A DNA stretch of 64,000 nt. Source: Bacteroides sp. (lineage in GTDB: Bacteria; Bacteroidota; Bacteroidia; Bacteroidales; Bacteroidaceae). A model generated the notes under the pieces. That model was not told the origin of the DNA. It was given only the letters and a program-made list of their open reading frames with translations, and did no database searches. The position numbers were made by a program, and so were the translations under genes. This document shows, in pieces, positions 44,061 through 52,725 of the stretch. The stretch is from NCBI RefSeq assembly GCF_028690125.1, contig NZ_JAQVBV010000003.1:62001-126000 (forward strand), in the 5' to 3' direction. The stretch's first letter is position 1, and every line of letters begins with the position of its first letter.

Positions 44061-44151
44061 ATATCCGATTCTATATGGCGAAAATACGATTTTACGGTTA
44101 ATAAAGAATCTTTTGTTAGGGTATTTTATTGATTCAAGGCTATTGGGCTTT

Positions 44152-45690
44152 TTATCCTGCCCAGTTTTCTCTGTCCAAGTTCCGGTAGCCAATCGCCTCT
44201 GCCAGATGATTGGAGAGTATCTGTTCACAACCCTCCAGATCAGCAATCGTACGAGCTACTTTCAATATCCGGTCATAAGCCCGGGCAGACAGATTGAAAC
44301 GGTCCATGGCAGTCCGTAGCAATTGAAGCCCTTTCTCATCCGGACGGGCATATGTAGTTAGCAATTGACTGTTCATTTGTGCATTGCAATGAATCCCGGG
44401 ATAATCGGCATAACGCTTTTCTTGTATCTGCCGTGCTTTGAGCACTCGTTGCCGGATCACAGCACTCGCTTCTCCTTGGCGATGATCGGATATCTTATCA
44501 AAAGGAACAGGAACGATTTCTATCTGGATATCAATCCTGTCGAGCAGAGGACCGGAAATCTTATTTAGATATTTTTGCACTTGTCCCGGGCTACATACGC
44601 ATGCTTTTGTCGGATGATTATAATATCCGCAGGGACAAGGGTTCATGGAGGCGATTAGCATTAAGCTGGCCGGATAATTAATACTGCTTTTTACTCGTGA
44701 GATAGTGATACATCTGTCTTCCAATGGTTGGCGCAATACTTCCAATACACTTCTCGAAAATTCAGGTAGCTCGTCTAAGAACAAAACACCGTTGTGTGCC
44801 AGACTGATCTCCCCGGGTTGCGGGAAGCTGCCACCTCCTACCATTGCCACTTGTGAGATGGTGTGATGTGGTGACCGAAACGGGCGTTGTGTAATCAGGG
44901 AAGAATTGCGGCTCAACTTTCCTGCTACGGAGTGTATTTTTGTTGTTTCCAGACTTTCGCTTAGCGATAGTGGAGGTAAGACGGAAGGCAAACGTTTCGC
45001 CATCATTGATTTTCCACTTCCCGGAGCACCTACCATAATCAGGTTGTGTCCGCCCGAAGCAGCTACCTCTAAGGCTCTTTTTACATTCTCTTGGCCTTTT
45101 ACGTCGGCAAAGTCAAATTCAAAATTGTTTTGTTGAGCATAAAACTCTTCCCGGGTATTGACAATGGTCGGTTCCAATTCCCGTTCGTTATTGAAGAATT
45201 CGATAACCTCTTTAATATTACTTACTCCATAAACTTTTAACTGATTGACGACAGCCGCTTCTCTCGCATTCTGTTGAGGAATAATCAGCCCTTCGAACCC
45301 ATCTTCACGGGCTTTGATAGCAATAGGCAAAGCTCCTTTGATAGGTTGAATTGTACCATCCAGACTAAGTTCGCCCATTAATAGGTAATGAGGGAATTTT
45401 TCTGGAGAAATAGTTTCACTAGCTCCCAGTAGCCCTATGGCAAGGGGTAAATCATAAGCAGAACCTTCTTTACGGATATCAGCAGGAGCCATATTCACCA
45501 CCAAATTACTGGTAGGCATCTTATAGCCATTGACTTGTAATGCGGAAATAATACGTTGATGGCTTTCCTTTACTGCAGAATCCGGAAGTCCGACGAGATA
45601 AAACATACAGCCACGAGAACTGTTTACTTCAATTGTGATGAGTGTTGCATCAATTCCTTGAACAGCTGCTCCGAAAACTTTAATTAACAC
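44152..45690 (-). CDS. comM: YifB/ComM family Mg-chelatase-like AAA+ ATPase
   Basis: 512 residues, a cytosolic AAA+ helicase family member. It has the N-terminal ChlI domain (MLIKVFGAAVQGIDATLITIEVNSSRG, VVNMAPADIRKEGSAYDLPLAIGLLGA), Walker A GAPGSGKSMMAK, the Walker B region LFLDELPEFSRSVLEVLRQP, a Cys motif (MNPCPCGYYNHPTKACVC) and the C-terminal helical Mg_chelatase_C domain. In competent species ComM drives branch migration during integration of foreign DNA; in Bacteroides the role is less clear. It lies 12 bp after the TlpA-like gene and is probably co-transcribed. Confidence 0.92.
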   Translation of the reverse strand: MLIKVFGAAVQGIDATLITIEVNSSRGCMFYLVGLPDSAVKESHQRIISALQVNGYKMPTSNLVVNMAPADIRKEGSAYDLPLAIGLLGASETISPEKFPHYLLMGELSLDGTIQPIKGALPIAIKAREDGFEGLIIPQQNAREAAVVNQLKVYGVSNIKEVIEFFNNERELEPTIVNTREEFYAQQNNFEFDFADVKGQENVKRALEVAASGGHNLIMVGAPGSGKSMMAKRLPSVLPPLSLSESLETTKIHSVAGKLSRNSSLITQRPFRSPHHTISQVAMVGGGSFPQPGEISLAHNGVLFLDELPEFSRSVLEVLRQPLEDRCITISRVKSSINYPASLMLIASMNPCPCGYYNHPTKACVCSPGQVQKYLNKISGPLLDRIDIQIEIVPVPFDKISDHRQGEASAVIRQRVLKARQIQEKRYADYPGIHCNAQMNSQLLTTYARPDEKGLQLLRTAMDRFNLSARAYDRILKVARTIADLEGCEQILSNHLAEAIGYRNLDRENWAG

Positions 45691-45702
45691 GATGACAAGT
45701 AA

Positions 45703-46770
45703 TTATTTCTTTTTCTTATTATTTTTCTCTTTTTCTTCTGCTTTAGCAACGACCTCTTCTATTTTTTTCTTCAATTCTTGTCCATGCAGGTTCCTGGCAA
45801 CAATTTTTCCTTCCGGTGAGAGTAATACATTCGAAGGCAAATATTTAATGGAGTATTCTTTAGCAATTTCTGAATTCAGCCCACCGAAGTCGCATACTTG
45901 TTCCCAGTTTAAACTATCACGTTTGATAGCATCTTTCCATTGTTGCTTGTCTATATCAAGTGAAACGCCAAGCAACCCCAAGTATTTACTTTTTTTATAA
46001 GTCTGATAGAGTTTCTTTAATTCTTTATTGTTTTGTTTGTTAGAAATGCTATCTCCCCATGAAGCCCAAAAATTGATCAAGATATTCTTATTTTTGAATC
46101 CTTCTGATGAGCGGGTAATTTTCACACCTTTTTCATTAGGAAGTGTGAAAAAGGGAGCATATTTACCTACTTCTGTCTTTTCAATCTGAGTGATTGCTTC
46201 ATTTAAACGTTCAATATATGATTTATCCTGCAATACACCGGTCATGACTTCGGTTAGTTCTTTGATCTTATTAAAATCGGGTGTGTCTTTTTGTACAAAG
46301 TATTTGTCTAAAAGATAGAGGCTTACGTATGAAGAATGATGTTGTTGTATAAATTCCTCGGCTTTCTGTTCCATAACTTCTTCGGAGGGATTCCCTAACT
46401 CTCCCAATTTCTTTTGGAAGTTAGAAAATTCTTCATTATATGTATTTCCATTGATAGAAATAACATCCAGGTTAGTTATATCTCCTTGTATAGTGATCTT
46501 ATTACCTTTATCAAAGAATATTGGATATTCTGTCTGATTCTTGAATAGCAGGAAAGCAGAAGTGATCGTATCCACTTTGGTAGTGAAAGAAAATTTATCA
46601 TTTTCGGAATAAATGGTATCTATCCGGTCATATGATTCATCCATACCGTACAGGTAAATTGTATCAGTTCCCAGTCCTTTAATCTCTCCGGTGATGCTGA
46701 CCTTATCCGAAGTCTTTTTGCAACCGGCTAAACAGATGATTATGAGGATTAAAATACTACTCTTTTTCAT
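45703..46770 (-). CDS. TlpA-like thioredoxin-fold lipoprotein with DUF4369, lacking the CxxC motif
   Basis: 355 residues, lipoprotein signal ILILIIICLAGCKK (Cys16). The N-terminal DUF4369-type domain (VSITGEIKGLGTDTIYLYG) is followed by helices and a thioredoxin/AhpC-TSA domain (FFTLPNEKGVKITRSSEGFKNKNILINFWASW). Where TlpA/ResA proteins have WxxWCxxC, this one reads WASWGDSISN, so both redox cysteines are missing. The cis-Pro loop is kept (IKYLPSNVLL). The C-terminus is highly Lys/Glu-rich. A non-redox binding or structural role is more likely than disulfide exchange. The gene precedes comM on the same strand. Confidence 0.85.
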   Translation of the reverse strand: MKKSSILILIIICLAGCKKTSDKVSITGEIKGLGTDTIYLYGMDESYDRIDTIYSENDKFSFTTKVDTITSAFLLFKNQTEYPIFFDKGNKITIQGDITNLDVISINGNTYNEEFSNFQKKLGELGNPSEEVMEQKAEEFIQQHHSSYVSLYLLDKYFVQKDTPDFNKIKELTEVMTGVLQDKSYIERLNEAITQIEKTEVGKYAPFFTLPNEKGVKITRSSEGFKNKNILINFWASWGDSISNKQNNKELKKLYQTYKKSKYLGLLGVSLDIDKQQWKDAIKRDSLNWEQVCDFGGLNSEIAKEYSIKYLPSNVLLSPEGKIVARNLHGQELKKKIEEVVAKAEEKEKNNKKKK

Positions 46771-46817
46771 TACTTTGATTACTTTTCTGCGAAAGTACGG
46801 TTTTTTACAGATAAAAA

Positions 46818-46852
46818 AAAGAATTGCCTGTACAAATGACAGGCAATTCTTT
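46818..46852 (-). terminator. Intrinsic terminator of the TPR lipoprotein gene
   Basis: Perfect 14-bp stem (AAAGAATTGCCTGT / ACAGGCAATTCTTT), 7-nt loop, and a run of eight A on the plus strand that gives a U-tract in minus-strand RNA. It lies 25 bp after the stop codon. Confidence 0.88.
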
Positions 46853-46877
46853 ATATTTAAAATAAGTGATAAATCTC

Positions 46878-48572
46878 TTATTTAGCGATGCTCATGAAAT
46901 CTGCGTTAGTGAAGAATTTTACAAATTCCAAATCTGTAGCAGCTTTCTTAGCCAATGCAGGTTCTTTAGCAACAGCGCTCTTCAAGCTGCTGGTTACCAT
47001 AGAAGCATTGTTAGTTCTAGCGCCCAGAACTGCCATCAGGTAGTCTGTGTAAGCGTCCGGTCTTTCTACGTTAGCCAAAGTGTTTTTAGCTTTGTTGTAA
47101 TCTTTAGCTAAGATCTGAGCCAAAGCAGCACTGTTAGTCTTAGAATCACCGAAAGAGTTTACTGCTTTTTCGTATTGACCTTGAGCGATGTACAGGTTAC
47201 CCATAGATTCGCCAAGTTCTTTAGTACCGGCAGCTTTTCCAAAGTAAGCTTCAGCAGCACCCTTGTCACCCTTCATCAAAGTGATCAGACCTAAGTTCAT
47301 ATTAACTTCAGGAGAAGCATTTACACTAGCAGCTTTCTTGAAGAAAGTTTCAGCTTTGTTGATGTCACCTGCCTGATAAGCCAATTTACCAAGGTTGTTG
47401 AATGCACGGTAATCGCTTGGGAATTGTTTTGTAGCCTGAATATAGATAACTTCTTGTTGAGAAGGATCGTTAGTCAATGTAGCAGCATACAGCAATTCTT
47501 CAACATTCAGTTCAGAAGGTTTAGAAGAAGCCAATTTAGTGATTTCTTCGTCAGATTTGCCAATGATCTCATAGTTCAAAGTCAAACGAGAACGACGCAA
47601 TTGAGGCAAAATAGTGTTAGCCAATTCTTTGTATACAGCAGAGATGTTCTTGATTTCGCTTTCTCTTTGAGCAGGATCCTGATACATAGAGATTACACGA
47701 AGGATCAATTCTTTATCTTGGATGTTAGATTTAGAAACCAGTTCTTGGAATCCTTCCCAGTCCTGAGCTGTATATTTAGCATCCATAGGAACGTAAATTT
47801 TGTCTTTCTTCAAATCTTTGTTCAACAACTTAGTTGTGTTGCCTTCACGATTTTCAGCAAGAGTAGTATTCAAACTAACACCACCATCAGGAGAAGCATA
47901 AGCAGAAACTTCAATGTTGCTAATCTTCTTGTTTTCAGCACCGTTTACATTAGCAACTTCCTGATTGAATTCTTTAGCTTTTTTCAACTCGCTTGCACGG
48001 ATGTTAGCTTGTTGAATAAGGAACATGATGTTAGATTCATGTTTTTCTTTGATGATACGTTGGAAAGCGTCTTCGCCCAAAGCCGGGTTAGCGTTAGCCA
48101 AAGTATTGTTTACCAACTCAGAAGTAGAAATCACACCGTCGGCGATTTTTACAGCAGGAATAGTAACCACTTTCTTACCAATAGTAGCCTTGAATTCGAG
48201 ATACAGTTCTGACTTAGCCATTGCAGGAACATAGTCGAAAGAGGTTTTCATTGTGTAGCTACCGCCCATCTTGTAAGAGATAGCCTGAGCATTACCTTCC
48301 ACTTTTTCACCTTGGAATGTAGCAGGCTGGCCTTTAGCTTCGCCACCGTTCCATCTCAAAACCGGAGTAACTTCTACTACCGCTTTCTTGTTGAAATACT
48401 TTTCAGGGAATTTACCATTGATAGTAGCAGGAACTTTACCACCAATTACCTCCAGCACTTGCGGAGTTACAGTGAAGTAATCTGCTGACAATTCACCCAT
48501 TTTTTTGCTGCAAGAAGAGAATAATGCAACAACCATTGCCATGAGTAAAGGCAAGTACAACTTCTTAGTCAT
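46878..48572 (-). CDS. TPR-repeat outer-membrane lipoprotein with OmpA-like segment
   Basis: 564 residues, lipoprotein signal to Cys20 or Cys22 (VALFSSCSKKMG). An N-terminal beta-rich domain is followed by NIEVSAYASPDGGVSLNTTLAENREGNTTKLL, which resembles the peptidoglycan-binding OmpA-like motif, and then several TPR repeats (YRAFNNLGKLAYQAGDINKAETFFKKAASV, PEVNMNLGLITLMKGDKGAAEAYFGKA). The regular codon choice (frequent AAA, GCT, GTT) and strong terminator suggest high expression. It is probably an abundant envelope protein; the exact role is unknown. Confidence 0.8.
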   Translation of the reverse strand: MTKKLYLPLLMAMVVALFSSCSKKMGELSADYFTVTPQVLEVIGGKVPATINGKFPEKYFNKKAVVEVTPVLRWNGGEAKGQPATFQGEKVEGNAQAISYKMGGSYTMKTSFDYVPAMAKSELYLEFKATIGKKVVTIPAVKIADGVISTSELVNNTLANANPALGEDAFQRIIKEKHESNIMFLIQQANIRASELKKAKEFNQEVANVNGAENKKISNIEVSAYASPDGGVSLNTTLAENREGNTTKLLNKDLKKDKIYVPMDAKYTAQDWEGFQELVSKSNIQDKELILRVISMYQDPAQRESEIKNISAVYKELANTILPQLRRSRLTLNYEIIGKSDEEITKLASSKPSELNVEELLYAATLTNDPSQQEVIYIQATKQFPSDYRAFNNLGKLAYQAGDINKAETFFKKAASVNASPEVNMNLGLITLMKGDKGAAEAYFGKAAGTKELGESMGNLYIAQGQYEKAVNSFGDSKTNSAALAQILAKDYNKAKNTLANVERPDAYTDYLMAVLGARTNNASMVTSSLKSAVAKEPALAKKAATDLEFVKFFTNADFMSIAK

Positions 48573-48652
48573 TTTAGGTATAAAATTAAATGTTTGTAAT
48601 TGAAATTTCGTCTATTCAATCACTTTTCCTGCCTAAGGTAGAAAAAGTAGGG

Positions 48653-48660
48653 CAAAGATA
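48653..48660 (-). promoter_or_regulatory. Putative -7 box of the TPR lipoprotein gene
   Basis: CAAAGATA on the plus strand reads TATCTTTG on the minus strand, a perfect match to the -7 element, 81 bp before the start codon. The -33 box is not clear. Confidence 0.55.
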
Positions 48661-48708
48661 TTAATTCTTAATATAATTATATAGATAACCTCCTGATTTT
48701 ATCATAAT

Positions 48709-49668
48709 TTAATAAAAGCTTCCACCTTTTTCTTGCCGATACTTAATATTTCGGGGATGATGTTCAATTATCTCACTACGAAGCATATTGCGGTCGATGT
48801 GTGTATAGATTTCCGTGGTTGCTATGGACTCGTGCCCGAGCATACATTGAATGGCTCGTAAATTGGCACCGCCTTCCAGCAAATGAGTGGCAAAAGAGTG
48901 GCGGAAAGTATGCGGACTAATGTTTTTGGTAATGCCTGCTTCTTGTGATAATTCTTTTATCATGTGAAAAACCATAATTCTCGAAAGAGATTTGCCTCTA
49001 CGCTGGCTGACGAAGACAAAATCTTCGTAATCTTGCTTAACTTCTATTTGGTTGCGGTCTATAAAATAAAGTTTTATTTCGTTAATAGCCCGTGGAGAGA
49101 TGGGGACAAGGCGTTGCTTGCTGCCTTTTCCTTCTACCTTAATAAATCCTTCGTCAAAATAAAGGTCAGAAAGCTTGAGATTGACAAGCTCGGATACACG
49201 CAGACCACAACTGTATAAAGTTTCCAGAATAGCTCTATTTCGTTGTCCTTCTGTTTTGCTACGATCTACTGCGGAAATAATGGCATCAATTTCTTCGACA
49301 GTCAATACTTCGGGGATTTTGAAACCTATTTTAGGACCTTCCAGTAGCTCGCTGGGGTCAGCTTCCAGATAATCGGATAGAATCAGGAAGCGGAAAAAAG
49401 ATTTGATACCTGATAGAATACGTGCCTGAGAACGGGGATGAATACCGATATCGTGCAGTCCCGCGGTGAAACGTTGGAGGTCTGTCAGACATACGTCCAA
49501 CACCTCAATACCTTCAAGGGTAAGGAAGCTCATAAGTTTGTTCAAGTCGGTAAGATAAGCATCCAGCGTATTGGGTGATAAAGACTTTTCCAGCTTCAGA
49601 TATTGCCGGTACTTTCTGATTATCAGCGCTTGTCGCTCCTTCTTTTGTATTTTTTCGTTGATTTCCAT
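48709..49668 (-). CDS. xerD: Tyrosine recombinase XerD
   Basis: 319-residue site-specific recombinase that resolves chromosome dimers at dif together with XerC. It has the N-terminal SAM-like core-binding domain (YRQYLKLEKSLSPNTLDAYLTDL) and the catalytic R-K-H-R-H-Y set: Arg in YSCGLRVSEL, Lys in GKGSKQRLVP, HTFRHSFATHLL, GH in MLGHESIATTEIYTHID with the Tyr nucleophile. The length is typical of XerD and it is divergent from aroQ without mobile-element signs, so this is the housekeeping enzyme rather than a phage integrase. Confidence 0.9.
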   Translation of the reverse strand: MEINEKIQKKERQALIIRKYRQYLKLEKSLSPNTLDAYLTDLNKLMSFLTLEGIEVLDVCLTDLQRFTAGLHDIGIHPRSQARILSGIKSFFRFLILSDYLEADPSELLEGPKIGFKIPEVLTVEEIDAIISAVDRSKTEGQRNRAILETLYSCGLRVSELVNLKLSDLYFDEGFIKVEGKGSKQRLVPISPRAINEIKLYFIDRNQIEVKQDYEDFVFVSQRRGKSLSRIMVFHMIKELSQEAGITKNISPHTFRHSFATHLLEGGANLRAIQCMLGHESIATTEIYTHIDRNMLRSEIIEHHPRNIKYRQEKGGSFY

Positions 49669-49727
49669 TTCTTTTTTCTACCTTTGCTCCGCGAAGATAG
49701 ACTGCAACTCAGCAGAATACAAAAAAA

Positions 49728-49759
49728 TTTGCTACTGCATTCGGTTTGCATTATCTTTG
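49728..49759 (+). promoter_or_regulatory. Putative promoter of the aroQ-pyk operon
   Basis: -33 TTTG at 49728-49731 and -7 TATCTTTG at 49752-49759, spaced 20 bp, a full match to the Bacteroides consensus. It lies 52 bp before the aroQ start. Confidence 0.75.
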
Positions 49760-49811
49760 CACCTTGAAATATTGTTCTTTGGATGCAAAGGTATTAAAAA
49801 AATAGGATTAC

Positions 49812-50237
49812 GTGATGAGGATACAAATTATTAACGGCCCGAATATTAATCTGCTGGGTAAGCGTGAACCTTCCATATACGGAAGTGTTACATTTGAGGA
49901 ATATCTAAATGAACTTCGTAAAAGATATGCTGACGCGGAGATCGACTATTTTCAATCGAACATCGAAGGAGAGATGATTGACTGCATTCAGCAAGTCGGA
50001 TTTGATGTTGATGGGATTATCCTGAACGCAGGTGCATATACGCATACTTCTATTGCTTTGCAAGATGCCATTCGTTCTGTGACTTCTCCTGTGATAGAGG
50101 TGCATATTTCTAATGTGCATAGTCGTGAATCCTTCCGGCATGTGTCTATGATTGCCTGTGCCTGTAAAGGAGTGATTTGTGGTTTCGGGTTGAACTCTTA
50201 TCGTTTAGCTTTGGAAGCTTTGTTGGAGAATAAATAA
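49812..50237 (+). CDS. aroQ: 3-dehydroquinate dehydratase, type II
   Basis: 141-residue cytosolic enzyme of the shikimate pathway that converts 3-dehydroquinate to 3-dehydroshikimate. The type II motifs are visible: INGPNINLLGKREPSIYG with the catalytic Tyr, NAGAYTHTSIALQDAI, and EVHISNVHSRESFRHVS with the catalytic His region. The length is normal for the dodecameric type II enzyme. It starts 52 bp after the promoter and lies 30 bp before pyk, with which it is probably co-transcribed. Confidence 0.96.
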   Translation: MMRIQIINGPNINLLGKREPSIYGSVTFEEYLNELRKRYADAEIDYFQSNIEGEMIDCIQQVGFDVDGIILNAGAYTHTSIALQDAIRSVTSPVIEVHISNVHSRESFRHVSMIACACKGVICGFGLNSYRLALEALLENK

Positions 50238-50267
50238 GATAATAATATATAACTAGGTAAAAAGATT

Positions 50268-51725
50268 ATGTTACTGAAACAGACTAAAATTGTTGCTTCT
50301 ATTTCGGACAGGCGTTGTGATGTGGATTTTATTAAACAATTGTTCGATGGCGGTATGAATGTGGTGCGTATGAATACGGCTCATGCCAGTCGTGAAGGAT
50401 TTGAAGCTTTAATTGCAAACGTGCGGGCTGTATCTAAACGTATTGCGATTTTGATGGATACAAAAGGTCCGGAAGTGCGTACTACTGCCAACGCTGAACC
50501 GATTCTATATAAAATAGGCGAGAAAGTTAAAATTGTAGGTAATCCCGATTTAGAGACTACCCGTGGATGCATTGCCGTTTCATATCCGAATTTTGTGTAT
50601 GACCTGAATATAGGCGGTACTATTCTGATTGATGACGGTGATCTGGAATTGGAAGTTATTGATAAAACAACCGATTATTTGCTTTGTGAAGTGAAGAATG
50701 AGGCTACTTTAGGAAGTCGTAAAAGCGTGAATGTACCGGGTGTTCGTATCAATCTTCCTTCATTGACAGAAAAAGACCGAAACAATATTTTGTATGCTAT
50801 CGAAAAAGATATTGACTTTATAGCTCACTCTTTTGTACGCAACCGTCAGGATGTACTTGATATTCGTGCAATATTGGATGCTCATAACAGTGACATCAAG
50901 ATTATTGCGAAGATTGAAAATCAGGAAGGTGTTGATAATATCGATGAGATTCTAGAAGTGGCTGACGGCGTGATGGTTGCCCGTGGTGACTTAGGTATTG
51001 AAGTTCCGCAGGAACGCATTCCGGGTATTCAGCGTGTGTTAATCCGTAAGTGTATTCTTGCGAAGAAACCTGTAATCGTTGCTACTCAAATGCTTCATAC
51101 AATGATTAATAATCCTCGTCCGACTCGTGCTGAAGTGACTGACATTGCCAATGCTATTTATTATCGTACAGACGCTTTGATGCTAAGCGGTGAAACGGCT
51201 TACGGTAAATATCCTGTGGAGGCGGTGAAGACTATGGCTAAAATAGCTGCTCAGGCTGAAAAAGATAAACTGGAAGAAAACGACATACGTATTCCATTGG
51301 ACGAAAATAGCAATGATGTTACTGCATTCCTTGCTAAACAGGCTGTGAAGGCTACTTCTAAGTTGAAGATCCGGGCTATCATTACAGATAGTTATAGCGG
51401 ACGTACAGCTCGTAACCTGGCTGCTTTCCGTGGTAAATATCCTGTGTTAGCTATCTGCTATAAAGAAAAGACAATGCGTCATTTGGCTCTTTCTTATGGT
51501 GTGGAGGCTATTTATATGCCGGAGCTTGCCAACGGGCAGGAATATTATTTTGCTGCTTTACGCCGTCTATTGAAAGAGGGGCGTTTGTGTCCGACGGATA
51601 TGGTGGGTTATCTGAGTAGTGGAAAAGAAGGCACACAGACATCTTTCCTTGAGATCAATGTAGTAGAAGATGCATTGAAGCATGCTCAAGATACTGTGTT
51701 ACCTAATAATAACCGTTATCTGTAA
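50268..51725 (+). CDS. pyk: Pyruvate kinase
   Basis: 485-residue glycolytic enzyme that makes pyruvate and ATP from phosphoenolpyruvate and ADP. Key blocks are LLKQTKIVASISDRRCD, VRMNTAHASREGFEALI, ILMDTKGPEVRT, the active-site IIAKIENQEGVDNIDEIL, VMVARGDLGIEVP, and TRAEVTDIANAIYYRTDALMLSGETAYGKYPVEAV, followed by the C-terminal allosteric domain (AVKATSKLKIRAIITDSYSGRTARNLAAFR). The usual TDGxxL segment reads DTKGPEVR as in the family. It lies 12 bp before the O-methyltransferase gene. Confidence 0.97.
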   Translation: MLLKQTKIVASISDRRCDVDFIKQLFDGGMNVVRMNTAHASREGFEALIANVRAVSKRIAILMDTKGPEVRTTANAEPILYKIGEKVKIVGNPDLETTRGCIAVSYPNFVYDLNIGGTILIDDGDLELEVIDKTTDYLLCEVKNEATLGSRKSVNVPGVRINLPSLTEKDRNNILYAIEKDIDFIAHSFVRNRQDVLDIRAILDAHNSDIKIIAKIENQEGVDNIDEILEVADGVMVARGDLGIEVPQERIPGIQRVLIRKCILAKKPVIVATQMLHTMINNPRPTRAEVTDIANAIYYRTDALMLSGETAYGKYPVEAVKTMAKIAAQAEKDKLEENDIRIPLDENSNDVTAFLAKQAVKATSKLKIRAIITDSYSGRTARNLAAFRGKYPVLAICYKEKTMRHLALSYGVEAIYMPELANGQEYYFAALRRLLKEGRLCPTDMVGYLSSGKEGTQTSFLEINVVEDALKHAQDTVLPNNNRYL

Positions 51726-51737
51726 AGAATAGTTTTT

Positions 51738-52376
51738 ATGCAGGAGACTGAATCTATTGACGAATATATTTTGCAGCATATCGACGGGGAGAGCGATTAT
51801 CTGAAAGCACTTTATCGAGATACGCATGTGAAACTACTTCGTCCCCGTATGGCTTCCGGGCACTTGCAGGGGAGGATGTTGAAGATGTTTGTGGAAATGA
51901 TTCGTCCTCGGCAGATTTTGGAGATCGGAACGTATAGCGGGTATTCTGCTCTTTGCCTGGCAGAAGGTTTGCATGAGGGTGGAATGTTGCATACGTTTGA
52001 GATTAATGATGAGCAAGAAGACTTTACCCGTCCGTGGCTGGAGAATTCTCCGTTTGCAGATAAAATCCGGTTTTATATAGGTGATGCTTTGGAGTTTGTT
52101 CCCAGTTTGGGCATTACGTTTGATTTGGCTTTTATCGATGGAGATAAGCGCAAATATATTGAATATTATGAGATGACGTTGGAGTATCTTTCAGAGGGCG
52201 GGTATATCATTGCCGATAACACTTTGTGGGACGGTCATGTACTTGAACAACCCCGGAACACCGATGCGCAGACCATTGGTATCAAAGCATTCAATGATTT
52301 GGTTGCCGCAGACGGAAGAGTGGAGAAAGTGATATTGCCTTTGCGTGACGGATTGACAATTATAAGAAAAAAGTAA
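51738..52376 (+). CDS. Class I SAM-dependent O-methyltransferase
   Basis: 212-residue cytosolic enzyme of the caffeoyl-CoA/catechol O-methyltransferase-like family (methyltransf_3). It shows the SAM-binding motif ILEIGTYSGYSALCLAEGL, acidic motif II (HTFEINDEQEDFTRPWL), a metal-coordinating FDLAFIDGDKRKYIEYYE and GGYIIADNTLWDGHV. The substrate is unknown. It is in an operon with pyk and rbfA (16 bp gap to rbfA), a common conserved neighbourhood in the group. Confidence 0.92.
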   Translation: MQETESIDEYILQHIDGESDYLKALYRDTHVKLLRPRMASGHLQGRMLKMFVEMIRPRQILEIGTYSGYSALCLAEGLHEGGMLHTFEINDEQEDFTRPWLENSPFADKIRFYIGDALEFVPSLGITFDLAFIDGDKRKYIEYYEMTLEYLSEGGYIIADNTLWDGHVLEQPRNTDAQTIGIKAFNDLVAADGRVEKVILPLRDGLTIIRKK

Positions 52377-52392
52377 AAAAGAAGTAGATTTT

Positions 52393-52725
52393 ATGGAAAC
52401 GACCAGACAGAATAAGATTTCTCGCCTGTTACAGAAAGAACTAAGCGAGATATTCCTGCTGCAAACCAAAGCGATGCATGGAACATTAGTATCGGTCAGT
52501 GCTGTACGTATCAGTCCTGATATGAGTATCGCACGTGTTTACCTCAGTATATTTCCCTCTGAGAAGGCAGAAGACATGGTAAAGAACATCAATGAGAATA
52601 TGAGGTCCATTCGTTACGAACTTGGAACGCGGGTGCGTCACCAGTTACGTATTATCCCCGAACTGAAATTTTTTGTGGATGATTCTCTGGATTACATCGA
52701 AAAGATTGATTCACTGCTAAAGTGA
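52393..52725 (+). CDS. rbfA: Ribosome-binding factor A
   Basis: 110-residue late 30S assembly factor that binds near the 5' helix of 16S rRNA. The KH-like pattern is visible: RQNKISRLLQKELSEIFLL, VSAVRISPDMSIARVYLSIFP, IRYELGTRVRHQLRIIPELKFFVDDSLDYIEKID. The length is typical. Its stop codon overlaps the GTG start of the next gene by 4 bp (GTGA), which suggests translational coupling. Confidence 0.95.
   Translation: METTRQNKISRLLQKELSEIFLLQTKAMHGTLVSVSAVRISPDMSIARVYLSIFPSEKAEDMVKNINENMRSIRYELGTRVRHQLRIIPELKFFVDDSLDYIEKIDSLLK

Noticed and set aside
48709-49668. Tyrosine recombinase as a mobile-element or shufflon invertase acting on the inverted Sus modules
   Set aside because: Its sequence and aroQ/pyk neighbourhood fit housekeeping XerD, and no invertase-type recognition repeats were found at the Sus arms.
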